Under the pieces are notes generated by a model. That model was not told the origin of the DNA and searched no databases. It saw only the letters and a program-made list of their open reading frames with translations. Shown one piece after another: positions 26,504 through 33,099 of a stretch of 64,000 nt of DNA; the first letter of the stretch is position 1; each line of letters opens with the position of its first letter. The stretch comes from CAYGZL01 sp964354345 (lineage in GTDB: Bacteria > Chloroflexota > Anaerolineae > Anaerolineales > UBA4823). The position numbers were made by a program, and so were the translations under genes. The stretch spans positions 62,001-126,000 of the forward strand of contig CAYGZL010000146.1 of the NCBI GenBank assembly GCA_964354345.1, given 5' to 3'.

Positions 26504-27814
26504 TCATCCGGTGGGGTTCAGAAACTGGCTCAATGGGACATCTGGAAAGGCGGCTTTCTCGAACGCTTTACCCTTCGTTTCCAACGGTTTGGTCAGGTCA
26601 AAACCGATTCTCGTCGTCAGGTAGGTGTCCACTTCGGAGCTGGGATCCAGGCTGGAGCCAGTCTCTTTCTCCAGCACCACCATCTGGCGGTCGCCTTGGA
26701 AGCGAGTTGCCATCGCCCACTCTACGGATAGGGGATCATACAGATCAATATCGGCGTCTACCACAAAAACGTGCTTACATGAACGATGTCCGGCAAATGC
26801 CGCCAGGATAGCTTTGCGCCCATCGTCTGCATCCCGTTTGTCAATCTGGACAATCGCATGCAACCACGCACAGCCGCCTGGATTAAGGTTAACATCCAGG
26901 CAATGAACCACCTGGTTGACTTTCTGGAAAATTGTTGGCTCACGCGGCATACCCATCAAGAGCTTGTGTTCCATGCCGCCAGGCAGCAGTGCTTGCCAGA
27001 TGGCATCCCGGCGGTGGGTAATGGCCTTTACTTCAAAAACCGGCTCCTGGCGCACCACATCATAGGTTTCAGTCAGGTCAACGAAGGGACCTTCGACGTG
27101 CTGCCGGTCCAGGTAAATGGTTCCCTCCAGCACAAACTCGGCTTCGGCTGGAATGTAGAGATCGACAGTTTTGGCATGTACGACTTGCAGCGGCTCGAGC
27201 GTGTTGGCAATCTCCATTTCATCGACCCCGATCTCAACCGAAGTTGCTGCGGCGGCCAGGACATTCGGAGAGTTGCCGATACAGATGGCTATATCCATTT
27301 GTTTTAGATTTTGTAAGAAGGCATCGAAGTGACGACCCTTGACCACCCGTAACACCAGCTCGTTTTTCGAAATCTGCATAGCACGATGGAAATCCAAGTT
27401 CTGCCCATAACGGGGGTGGCGAGCAATGACTACCCCGGCGCTGATATAGTTACCGCCATCCTTCTCACAGTGACGTAAGATCGGTAATCTATCCAGGTCT
27501 GGATTATTGATCTCCACTTCCTGGCAAGGAGCCACATTCACAATTTGGGGCTGAGTCCGCGCGGCAATGGCCTGCGTCAGGCGGGGAATTATCTCTCGTA
27601 CCGGAATGTTGAAATAGTCGGCAAAGGCGGCTTTGCTACAGAACAGGTTGCCGATCACCGGGAAGATCGACTCCTGCACGGCTTCAAAAAGCACCGGACG
27701 CGTCTCAAGCTTTTTTAGTACACCGGCGACCTCATAGGTCTTAGAAATCGGGTGGACGATCTGGAGTAAAGCGCCGCGTTCAGTTATTTGATTCAAGTAA
27801 TTTCGTAAAGTCAT
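26504..27814 (-). CDS. UbiD family decarboxylase (candidate anhydromevalonate phosphate decarboxylase)
   Basis: 436 residues, a single UbiD domain. Conserved elements include HCEKDGGNYISAGVVIARHP, FHRAMQISKNELVLRVVKGR, CIGNSP, AEFVLEGTIYLDRQHVEGPF with the catalytic glutamates, and LLPGGMEHKLLMGMPREP. UbiD enzymes use prenylated FMN made by UbiX; no ubiX is in the window. The short gap to AcnX (10 nt) is the arrangement expected for the archaeal-type mevalonate route, in which an UbiD homologue makes isopentenyl phosphate. A role in aromatic acid decarboxylation is the alternative, but the AcnX partner argues against it. Confidence 0.88.
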   Translation of the reverse strand: MTLRNYLNQITERGALLQIVHPISKTYEVAGVLKKLETRPVLFEAVQESIFPVIGNLFCSKAAFADYFNIPVREIIPRLTQAIAARTQPQIVNVAPCQEVEINNPDLDRLPILRHCEKDGGNYISAGVVIARHPRYGQNLDFHRAMQISKNELVLRVVKGRHFDAFLQNLKQMDIAICIGNSPNVLAAAATSVEIGVDEMEIANTLEPLQVVHAKTVDLYIPAEAEFVLEGTIYLDRQHVEGPFVDLTETYDVVRQEPVFEVKAITHRRDAIWQALLPGGMEHKLLMGMPREPTIFQKVNQVVHCLDVNLNPGGCAWLHAIVQIDKRDADDGRKAILAAFAGHRSCKHVFVVDADIDLYDPLSVEWAMATRFQGDRQMVVLEKETGSSLDPSSEVDTYLTTRIGFDLTKPLETKGKAFEKAAFPDVPLSQFLNPTG

Positions 27815-27832
27815 CGTTTAACTACCCAGGCA

Positions 27833-29308
27833 CTATTTTAATTTATTATCAATTGCCCGCGTGTAGGTTTGCAGGTACTTTTGGGCGCTATCTTCCCATG
27901 AAAAACTTTGCGCCATGGCACTTTGGCGGAGCAACTGCAGGTGGTGTTTGCGATCGTAATATGTACTGACGGCCCAGCCGATGGCGTAATAGATGGCGCG
28001 CGGGCTGGCTTCCCAGAATATAAAGCCAGTTCCAGTGCCAGTAGCTTCATCGTACTGTTGCACCGTGTCAGCTAATCCACCGGTAGCACGCACGATCGGC
28101 AGGGTGCCGTAGCGTAATGAGTAGATCTGATTCAGACCGCCGGGCTCATAAATCGAGGGCATGACGAAGAAATCTGCCCCAGCCTCGATCCAGTGTGAAA
28201 GCTCCTCGTGATAGCCGATATAGCTGGCAATCCGCCCGGGGTAACGGGCAGGCAACTCGTCAAAGAAGCGCTCCAGGACTTTGTCGCCCGAGCCCAGGAT
28301 AACGAACTGTACCTGCATGCTACTGACAATTCCTTCGATCGTCTGCGCCAGAAGATCCAGGCCCTTTTGCTGCGCCAGGCGGCTGACCACACCCACGATG
28401 GGGATTTCGGGATCGATGGTCAAGCCCATGCGTTTCTGCAATTCCTGTTTGCAGATGACCTTACCGGAGAGGTCGTCAGGCGTGTAGCGAGCCGGGATCA
28501 ACCGGTCAACCGCCGGATCCCAGCGGGTGTAATCCGCGCCGTTGAGAATGCCAATGTAGTTCTCGCCCTTGTTATTCAAATAGGGAGCCAGGCCATAACC
28601 GCCAGCCGGGGTACGTGTCTCGTTGGCGTAGGTGGGGCTGACCGTGTTGACCATGTCAGCGTAATAGATACCACCCTTCAAAAAGTTCACCCGCCCATGA
28701 TCCTCGAATTTGTTGGGGGTGAAATTGCCCTGTTGCAAGCCCAGGTATTCGTAGCTTTCGGCGTTATAGACGCCCTGGTAGGCAATGTTATGGATGGTCA
28801 ACACGCTGGCGGCTCCACCTAAAACGGCATCATTCCAATGCCAGATCTTTAAGTAAGCCGCGCCGGGTGCGGTGTGCCAGTCATGGACGTGGATGATGTC
28901 AGCAGCGAAGCCCATGTCATGGCATAATTGCAAGGCAGCGCGTGTGAAGAAGCCAAACCGACGCGCGTTGTCCTGATAATCATTGAAATTGGCATCGTGA
29001 TATAACCCCCAACGATCGAAATACTTATTCAATTCGATAAAGAAAACCGGCACCCCTTCCAGATTGGTAGTATGAACTGCAGCCCATTCCTGAATATTAC
29101 CCATCCAAACACCCAGCGGACTCAGATAGGGTTGCACGCCATGCCGGAGGTAATCGATGGCCGAATATTTGGGCAGGATAATGATCGGTTGGTGGCCCAG
29201 GTCACGCAAGGTCTTGGGCAAGGCGCCCACCACATCGGCCAAACCACCGGTTTTGACATAGGGGACGCATTCTGAGGCGATGAAGGCAATTTTTAACGAT
29301 GATTTCAT
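27833..29308 (-). CDS. glgA: Glycogen synthase (ADP-glucose starch synthase, GT5)
   Basis: 491 residues. The substrate-binding KTGGLADVVGALPKTL lies near the N-terminus, VHDWHTAPGAAYLKI in the middle, and EPGGLNQIYSLRYGTLPIVR near the end, with PSIYEPGG containing the catalytic Glu of GT5. The enzyme elongates glycogen from ADP-glucose. Residues upstream of ATG 29308 in the same frame are not family-like, and GAGGG precedes this ATG. Eighteen bases separate its stop from the ubiD start, so it is likely the first gene of the glgA-ubiD-acnX operon; why these are together is unclear. Confidence 0.93.
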   Translation of the reverse strand: MKSSLKIAFIASECVPYVKTGGLADVVGALPKTLRDLGHQPIIILPKYSAIDYLRHGVQPYLSPLGVWMGNIQEWAAVHTTNLEGVPVFFIELNKYFDRWGLYHDANFNDYQDNARRFGFFTRAALQLCHDMGFAADIIHVHDWHTAPGAAYLKIWHWNDAVLGGAASVLTIHNIAYQGVYNAESYEYLGLQQGNFTPNKFEDHGRVNFLKGGIYYADMVNTVSPTYANETRTPAGGYGLAPYLNNKGENYIGILNGADYTRWDPAVDRLIPARYTPDDLSGKVICKQELQKRMGLTIDPEIPIVGVVSRLAQQKGLDLLAQTIEGIVSSMQVQFVILGSGDKVLERFFDELPARYPGRIASYIGYHEELSHWIEAGADFFVMPSIYEPGGLNQIYSLRYGTLPIVRATGGLADTVQQYDEATGTGTGFIFWEASPRAIYYAIGWAVSTYYDRKHHLQLLRQSAMAQSFSWEDSAQKYLQTYTRAIDNKLK

Positions 29309-29391
29309 ACTTACCCTCGCTGATCTCGTTAGTTTGTTCAAGCTCGATACAATTGTACCATCCACCCCCATGGCAGGAGGTTATTGAATGG

Positions 29392-30027
29392 CTAAAGCTG
29401 GCGGATAATGGAGAGCGCTTTTTGCACAGCGAGCGTGTAATTCGGGTCATCTATAGCAGCGTCTACAATCATCAGTCTACCGCAAGAGTCGGGTGAAAGC
29501 CACTCCTCGAGCAACTTTTCGATCCGATGTAAATCATCGAGTTGGGCGATTTGCAGGGGGCGCTGGCGACGGACAAAGCGCCCGGCGATGATCTCGACAG
29601 GCGCCTGCAGCCAGATGAATAAGTCTGGGGGCGGTAGAAGGAGGCGGTAGAAGTAGTACAACCGCTCGCACAGAGTATATTCAGCCGAACTTAGATACCC
29701 CTGTTGATGAAACAGGCGGGTGAAAACGAAGAAATCCTCGTCTAACCCGCCGTCCACCACACCCACGCCCGGACTGCGGCGGATAGCATATTCTTGCTCG
29801 GCGCGTAGCAGCAGGTAGTCGACCTGATTGGGCAAGGCATAGCGTGCTAAATCCTGAGAAAATAAGCGTTGGAACGGTCGTTCCTGGTGCTGTTCTAAGC
29901 CATAGGAAAGCCCACCGGCCGTGCACAGACGCCTGACAAATGTGGTCTTTCCAACACCGGTATTGCCAACCACGGCAACCAGCCGCCCTGGTTCAGGTCT
30001 TGGTTGCGCCTTTGGGTCGTGCTGCAT
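29392..30027 (-). CDS. Deoxynucleoside kinase family protein
   Basis: 211 residues. The P-loop VAVVGNTGVGKTTFVRRL is at the N-terminus, YALPNQVDYLLLRAEQEYAI and the Glu/Arg motif DLFIWLQAPVEIIAGRFVRR (LID region with R-x-R-RQR) follow, as in deoxyadenosine/deoxyguanosine kinases. It would phosphorylate deoxynucleosides in salvage, working with the phosphorylase at 18.1 kb. The expected D-R-S/E-R motif is replaced by VVDGGLDEDFFVFTRLF, so substrate preference is uncertain. ATG 30027 is 11 nt downstream of the DegV stop; no good ribosome binding site is seen, which fits coupled translation. Confidence 0.82.
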   Translation of the reverse strand: MQHDPKAQPRPEPGRLVAVVGNTGVGKTTFVRRLCTAGGLSYGLEQHQERPFQRLFSQDLARYALPNQVDYLLLRAEQEYAIRRSPGVGVVDGGLDEDFFVFTRLFHQQGYLSSAEYTLCERLYYFYRLLLPPPDLFIWLQAPVEIIAGRFVRRQRPLQIAQLDDLHRIEKLLEEWLSPDSCGRLMIVDAAIDDPNYTLAVQKALSIIRQL

Positions 30028-30038
30028 CCGGAGGAAGG

Positions 30039-30896
30039 CTAGATCGCTACGGCATCCATTGGTACGACGGCTGCGCCGACGATGCCAGGACCGGTATGGA
30101 CGCCCAGAACTGGCGAGATGCGTAGTATTTCCAATCGAGCGATGTTCAAGCGTTCTTGTAATATCTGTGCCAGAGCCTGGGCATGCTCGGCGATCTGTCC
30201 ATGCATGATGGAAACCCATAAAGCCGTCTTCTCACCGTATTTCTTTACCAGGTGGTCGGCCAGGCTGCCTAAAGCGCGTGGGAGAGTGCGGGTTCTACCT
30301 ACGGCGGTGTATTTGCCATCAGATTTTTCAACATGGATGATCGGTTTAAGGTCGAGCAGCGAACCAAATAGAGCCTGAACGCGACCGATGCGCCCGCCGC
30401 GCGCCAGGTAAGACAGCGTTTCTAAGGTGTAGACGACCTCGGTAGCCTGACGAATGTGTTCGAGGTGCTCCAGCAAGGTGGAGCTGGTTATACCCGCCTG
30501 TGCGGCGCGGGCTGCCGCCAGCACCTGGAACCGCTGCCCGCCGGAGAGGGTCAGGCTGTCGACCATGTGAATAGTGGCTCCGGTTACCTGCTCGGCGCCC
30601 AGGCGAGCGGAGTTGAGTGTGCCACTCAAGCCGGATGAGATATGGATGGAGAAGATTTCCTCGCCTGGCTCAGCCAACTTTTGGTAGATTTGGGCGAACA
30701 GACCGGCAGGAGGTTGGGCAGTGGTGGGAACGGCAGGTGCCATAGCCCGCAAGCGGGTGTAAAATTCGTCGGGTGTAATTTCGTCGGAACTGACCTGACC
30801 TTCGGGGAATTGGATATACAATGGCACAATGGTGATATCGCCAGAAGCCAAATCCTCAGTTGTCAGATCGGCCGCGCAATCGGTTACAATTTTCAT
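30039..30896 (-). CDS. DegV family fatty-acid-binding protein
   Basis: 285 residues. DegV family signatures: VTDCAADLTTEDL at the start, TTAQPPAGLFAQIYQKL, FSIHISSGLSGTLNSARLGA (the S-S-x-L-S-G-T lipid-head-binding motif), VDSLTLSGGQ and VLGVHTGPGIVGAAV. FakB-type DegV proteins present fatty acids to a kinase for phospholipid synthesis; no FakA is in the window. AAGGAAG nine bases upstream and TATAAT at 30920-30925 support the start. Confidence 0.9.
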   Translation of the reverse strand: MKIVTDCAADLTTEDLASGDITIVPLYIQFPEGQVSSDEITPDEFYTRLRAMAPAVPTTAQPPAGLFAQIYQKLAEPGEEIFSIHISSGLSGTLNSARLGAEQVTGATIHMVDSLTLSGGQRFQVLAAARAAQAGITSSTLLEHLEHIRQATEVVYTLETLSYLARGGRIGRVQALFGSLLDLKPIIHVEKSDGKYTAVGRTRTLPRALGSLADHLVKKYGEKTALWVSIMHGQIAEHAQALAQILQERLNIARLEILRISPVLGVHTGPGIVGAAVVPMDAVAI

Positions 30897-30940
30897 AGCG
30901 TGTTTCTTCCTTTGACGGGATTATACCCTTATTTACCGTG

Positions 30941-30978
30941 AATCAGTACAGCCCTGCACACACAGGGCTGTACTGATT
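30941..30978. other. Perfect 16-bp inverted repeat downstream of the CAU tRNA
   Basis: AATCAGTACAGCCCTG, loop CACACA, CAGGGCTGTACTGATT. It begins 8 nt after the 3' end of the intron-split tRNA (minus strand) and 15 nt upstream of the -10 for degV. On the minus strand no U-tract follows, so it may be a terminator of reduced type, an RNA processing stem, or a footprint of an inserted element. Confidence 0.6.
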
Positions 30979-31026
30979 GTCCGAAGTGGGCCCGGAAGGA
31001 TTCGAACCTTCGATCAAGCGGTTATG

Positions 31027-31636
31027 CATCCCACTACAGCTTTCGCTGCCCCTTTCGGGTTTGTGGGCTGGACTATCCCTTCGCCCTGGATGGAATTCCA
31101 TTCGGGGCGCCTGCCGTCTAGTCTCTACACCTTCCCTTTGCGGGGCTTGGCTCGGGATTACCCGCCTGCTGGTGGGGCTTCCCCGAATTTGGCAGGTTTC
31201 ACTGGAGAGTTACCTCTCCAGCAGCCCTTTGCAACAAATCTTATCTGACGTAAAATGCAGTTATGAATGTATTATCTAACTGCATCGTTTGCGGAACCCT
31301 GCTTCACGGCCGCCAAACGAAATTCTGTTCGGTGGCTTGCAAGAACAAGGATCTGCAGAGTTATGAAGCTCAGAAACGCAGAGGCTTGGCTAGAAAGTTA
31401 GAACTTCTCCGCAAGGCTGGTAGTCGTTGCTCGATCTGTGGATACCATAAGAACCTTGCGGCGCTTGTTTTTCACCATACTGGGTCGGCAGAAAAGGATT
31501 TCAAGCTTGATATGCGTTCGCTATCCAACCGGAAGTTCGAACCGGTTCTTTCCGAAATCAGTAAGTGCATTCTAGTTTGCGCCAATTGCCATGCTGAGCT
31601 GCATAACCCACGCTTAGACTTAGATTCGCTGCTCTA
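31027..31636 (-). mobile_element. Group I intron (Azoarcus-like core) in the CAU tRNA gene
   Basis: 610 nt on the minus strand, ending in G. The conserved elements are in order: P AAATTCGGGGAAG (31190-31178), Q AATCCCGAGCCAAGC (31159-31145), R AGACTAGACGGCAGG (31124-31110), S AAGGGATAGTCC (31081-31070). P3 pairs CCTGCC with GGCAGG; P2 is CTGGAGAG-GTAA-CTCTCCAG (31221-31202). The guide sequence GGCTG (31226-31222) pairs with exon CGGCU, giving the obligatory U-G wobble at the 5' splice site. Two GAAA-capped stems form the P9 region. The catalytic core is only about 200 nt; the extra length is in the P1 loop, which contains an HNH gene in antisense. Confidence 0.88.
31229..31256 (+). promoter_or_regulatory. 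Promoter for the antisense HNH gene
   Basis: TTGCAA (31229-31234), 16-nt spacer, TAAAAT (31251-31256) on the strand opposite to the intron. The HNH ATG is six bases beyond the -10, so the transcript is expected to be leaderless, as for rnz and the C39 gene. Confidence 0.4.
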
Positions 31637-31637
31637 A
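31263..31637 (+). CDS. HNH endonuclease in the P1 loop of the tRNA intron, antisense
   Basis: 124 residues. An N-terminal zinc-finger-like part has NCIVCGTLLHGRQTKFCSVAC; the HNH domain reads CSICGYHKNLAALVFHH, then a spacer and KCILVCANCHAELHN, with both Cys pairs and the catalytic histidines intact. The gene runs against the tRNA and intron. Its TAA stop (31635-31637) coincides with the 5' splice site, so the gene fills the loop that closes P1. A homing role, cutting intron-less tRNA genes, is inferred. No Shine-Dalgarno precedes the ATG; a promoter with leaderless spacing does. Codon use and base composition look somewhat more AT-rich than neighbours. Confidence 0.8.
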   Translation: MNVLSNCIVCGTLLHGRQTKFCSVACKNKDLQSYEAQKRRGLARKLELLRKAGSRCSICGYHKNLAALVFHHTGSAEKDFKLDMRSLSNRKFEPVLSEISKCILVCANCHAELHNPRLDLDSLL

Positions 31638-31696
31638 GCCGCGTGCTCTGCCGCTGAGCTACGGGCCCTTCGAAGAGTTCCGGGTTAGTAAGTTGC

Positions 31697-31730
31697 AGGT
31701 TGGAGGTTACTTAGTTCTAACCTTCAACCT
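31697..31730. other. Imperfect hairpin between the two tRNA genes
   Basis: AGGTTGGAGGTTA and TAACCTTCAACCT (one mismatch) around an 8-nt loop. Flanking bases (GTTAGTAAGTTGC and GCTAACTTGC) show a second, looser symmetry. It may be a processing signal in a dicistronic tRNA transcript or a small intergenic repeat. Confidence 0.4.
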
Positions 31731-31761
31731 TTAAACCGGCTAACTTGCTACCCCTCGAAAG

Positions 31762-31833
31762 AGCGGGCGATGGGATTCGAACCCACGAATGTCAGCTTGG
31801 AAGGCTGATGCCTTACCACTTGGCGACGCCCGC
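31762..31833 (-). tRNA. tRNA-Gly (UCC)
   Basis: 72 nt. Acceptor GCGGGCG/CGCCCGC, D arm GCCA-AGTGGTA-AGGC, anticodon stem TCAGC/GCTGA with loop CTTCCAA giving anticodon TCC, T arm GTGGG-TTCGAAT-CCCAT (one G-U pair), discriminator U as usual for Gly. CCA is not encoded. It is upstream of the intron-split tRNA on the same strand, probably in one precursor. Confidence 0.95.
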
Positions 31834-31964
31834 GATTAGATTGTGTAAGCTTCATCTTCATTTCTATCAGAAAGACGCCAATATTTTACCATTTTTTGCA
31901 ATAATGACCAGTATTATCCGGCCTAGTGTTATCCGACCTAAGCTGAATTTTCTCTCCTTTTATC

Positions 31965-31973
31965 TGGTATGAT
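31965..31973 (+). promoter_or_regulatory. Extended -10 promoter (TGGTATGAT) upstream of the RarD-like gene
   Basis: TG-G-TATGAT at 31965-31973. The predicted start point, about 31980, is nine bases before a terminator-like hairpin, so nearly the whole leader is that hairpin plus its U-tract. Confidence 0.4.
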
Positions 31974-31988
31974 TGCCTCTGATAATCC

Positions 31989-32016
31989 CGGGGCTGTGAT
32001 TAGCCCCGTTTTTTTT
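31989..32016 (+). terminator. Rho-independent terminator or leader attenuator
   Basis: CGGGGCT-GTGATT-AGCCCCG followed by eight T residues, a textbook intrinsic terminator on the plus strand. It lies 12 nt upstream of the RarD-like ATG. It may end transcripts from the HNH gene (31637) or attenuate the transporter gene itself. Confidence 0.75.
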
Positions 32017-32027
32017 ACGAGGTGTAT

Positions 32028-32903
32028 ATGTCGAACAAAGGCGTTCTGTATGGTGCGCTGGCTTATCTGATGTGGGGAATATTTCCGATCTATTTCAAGG
32101 CGATTAAGGCTGTTCCATCATTTGAGATCCTCGTCCACCGTATTGTTTGGTCGTTTTTATTGCTGGCAATGGTTTTGGTGGTACGACGGGAATGGACACA
32201 GTTCCGCCGGGCGGTGGTTCAGCCGCGCATCGTAGGAATTTATGCACTGGCGGCAGTACTGCTCGCGGTTAATTGGTTTGTATATGTGTGGGGTGTCAAC
32301 GCCGGGCATGTGGTGGACGCCAGCTTGGGTTACTTCATCAATCCACTCTTGAGCGTTGCTTTGGGAGTGATTCTATTGCGCGAGCGCCTGCGTCCACTGC
32401 AGTGGTTGCCAGTCGGGCTGGCGACGGTGGGAGTGCTTTATCTGACCATTGAGTATGGCAAGTTGCCCTGGATTGCCCTCGTTCTGGCTGTCACCTTTGG
32501 CCTGTATGGACTGTTAAAGAAAATTGCACCTCTCGGCGCTTTATACGGCCTCTCGCTGGAGACCAGCCTGTTGTTTCTACCTGCTGCCGGTTACCTGATT
32601 TACCAGGAATTCTGGGGGATGGCTGCGTTCGGCCATCTTAGTCTGACGACTAGCCTGTTGCTTTCGCTGGCGGGTGTGATCACTGTCTTACCGTTGCTCT
32701 TGTTTGCCAGCGCGGCTCGTAGCATCCCTCTCTCGTTGTTAGGGTTGCTCCAATATATCGCTCCAACGGGTCAGTTCCTACTGGGCGTGTTGGTTTATGG
32801 CGAGACTTTCGAACGGGCAAGATTGGTCGGATTCCTTTTAATCTGGAGTGCATTGTTGCTCTTTACACTGGAAGGTTTCCTGGCACGGCGACGGGCGCAT
32901 TGA
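32028..32903 (+). CDS. rarD: EamA family transporter, RarD type
   Basis: 291 residues with ten predicted membrane helices from two EamA repeats. Family signatures include GVLYGALAYLMWGIFPIYFK at the start, VHRIVWSFLLL, WFVYVWGVNAGHVVDASLGY and PLGVLLQYIAPT-like LLGLLQYIAPTGQFLLGVLV. RarD proteins are drug/metabolite exporters of unknown substrate. The ATG at 32028 with AGGTG upstream is preferred over an in-frame GTG two codons earlier. It has an unusual terminator-like leader. Confidence 0.9.
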   Translation: MSNKGVLYGALAYLMWGIFPIYFKAIKAVPSFEILVHRIVWSFLLLAMVLVVRREWTQFRRAVVQPRIVGIYALAAVLLAVNWFVYVWGVNAGHVVDASLGYFINPLLSVALGVILLRERLRPLQWLPVGLATVGVLYLTIEYGKLPWIALVLAVTFGLYGLLKKIAPLGALYGLSLETSLLFLPAAGYLIYQEFWGMAAFGHLSLTTSLLLSLAGVITVLPLLLFASAARSIPLSLLGLLQYIAPTGQFLLGVLVYGETFERARLVGFLLIWSALLLFTLEGFLARRRAH

Positions 32904-32939
32904 TCCCGGCTGCTTCTTGATTTTTATGCTTTTCTTTGC

Positions 32940-32968
32940 TTGACAATTCCCAAACCTTATGATATTTT
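32940..32968 (+). promoter_or_regulatory. Promoter of the pst operon
   Basis: TTGACA (32940-32945), 17-nt spacer, TATTTT (32963-32968), about 130 nt before pstS. The AT-rich leader shows no clear Pho box that I can recognise. Confidence 0.45.
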
Positions 32969-33099
32969 AACAGTATACGAAAGTCTATATAAATAATAGA
33001 CATTATCAATTACTTTTGTCTCGTCGATGGGACGATTTCTTGTAAGTAAATTGTCTGGTAAAGAAAAAGGCTATTTAGAATACTACCTGAGGAGAATTT

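Larger units (their letters stand above)
30987..31668 (-). tRNA. tRNA with CAU anticodon, probably tRNA-Ile2, split by a group I intron
   Basis: Exon 1 (31668-31637) gives GGGCCCG-TA-GCTC-AGCGGCA-GAGC-A-CGCGG-CT, positions 1-33. Exon 2 (31026-30987) gives CAT-AA-CCGCT-TGATC-GAAGG-TTCGAAT-CCTTC-CGGGCCC-A. Joined, they form a 7-bp acceptor, D arm, anticodon loop CTCATAA, and T arm, with one C27-U43 mismatch. G1-C72 pairing excludes initiator tRNA. The strings GCGGCTCATAACCGC and TTGATC resemble tRNA-Ile2(CAU), which needs lysidine made by TilS; elongator Met remains possible. CCA is not encoded. The intron lies between U33 and C34. Confidence 0.85.

Noticed and set aside
30977..31279. A 100-codon plus-strand frame over the tRNA 3' exon and intron core
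   Set aside because: It crosses the tRNA and conserved ribozyme elements; the translation is not protein-like.
31027..31636. Two separate tRNA fragments or a tRNA pseudogene instead of an intron
   Set aside because: The halves join to one cloverleaf and the middle holds all group I core elements, with guide pairing to the exon.
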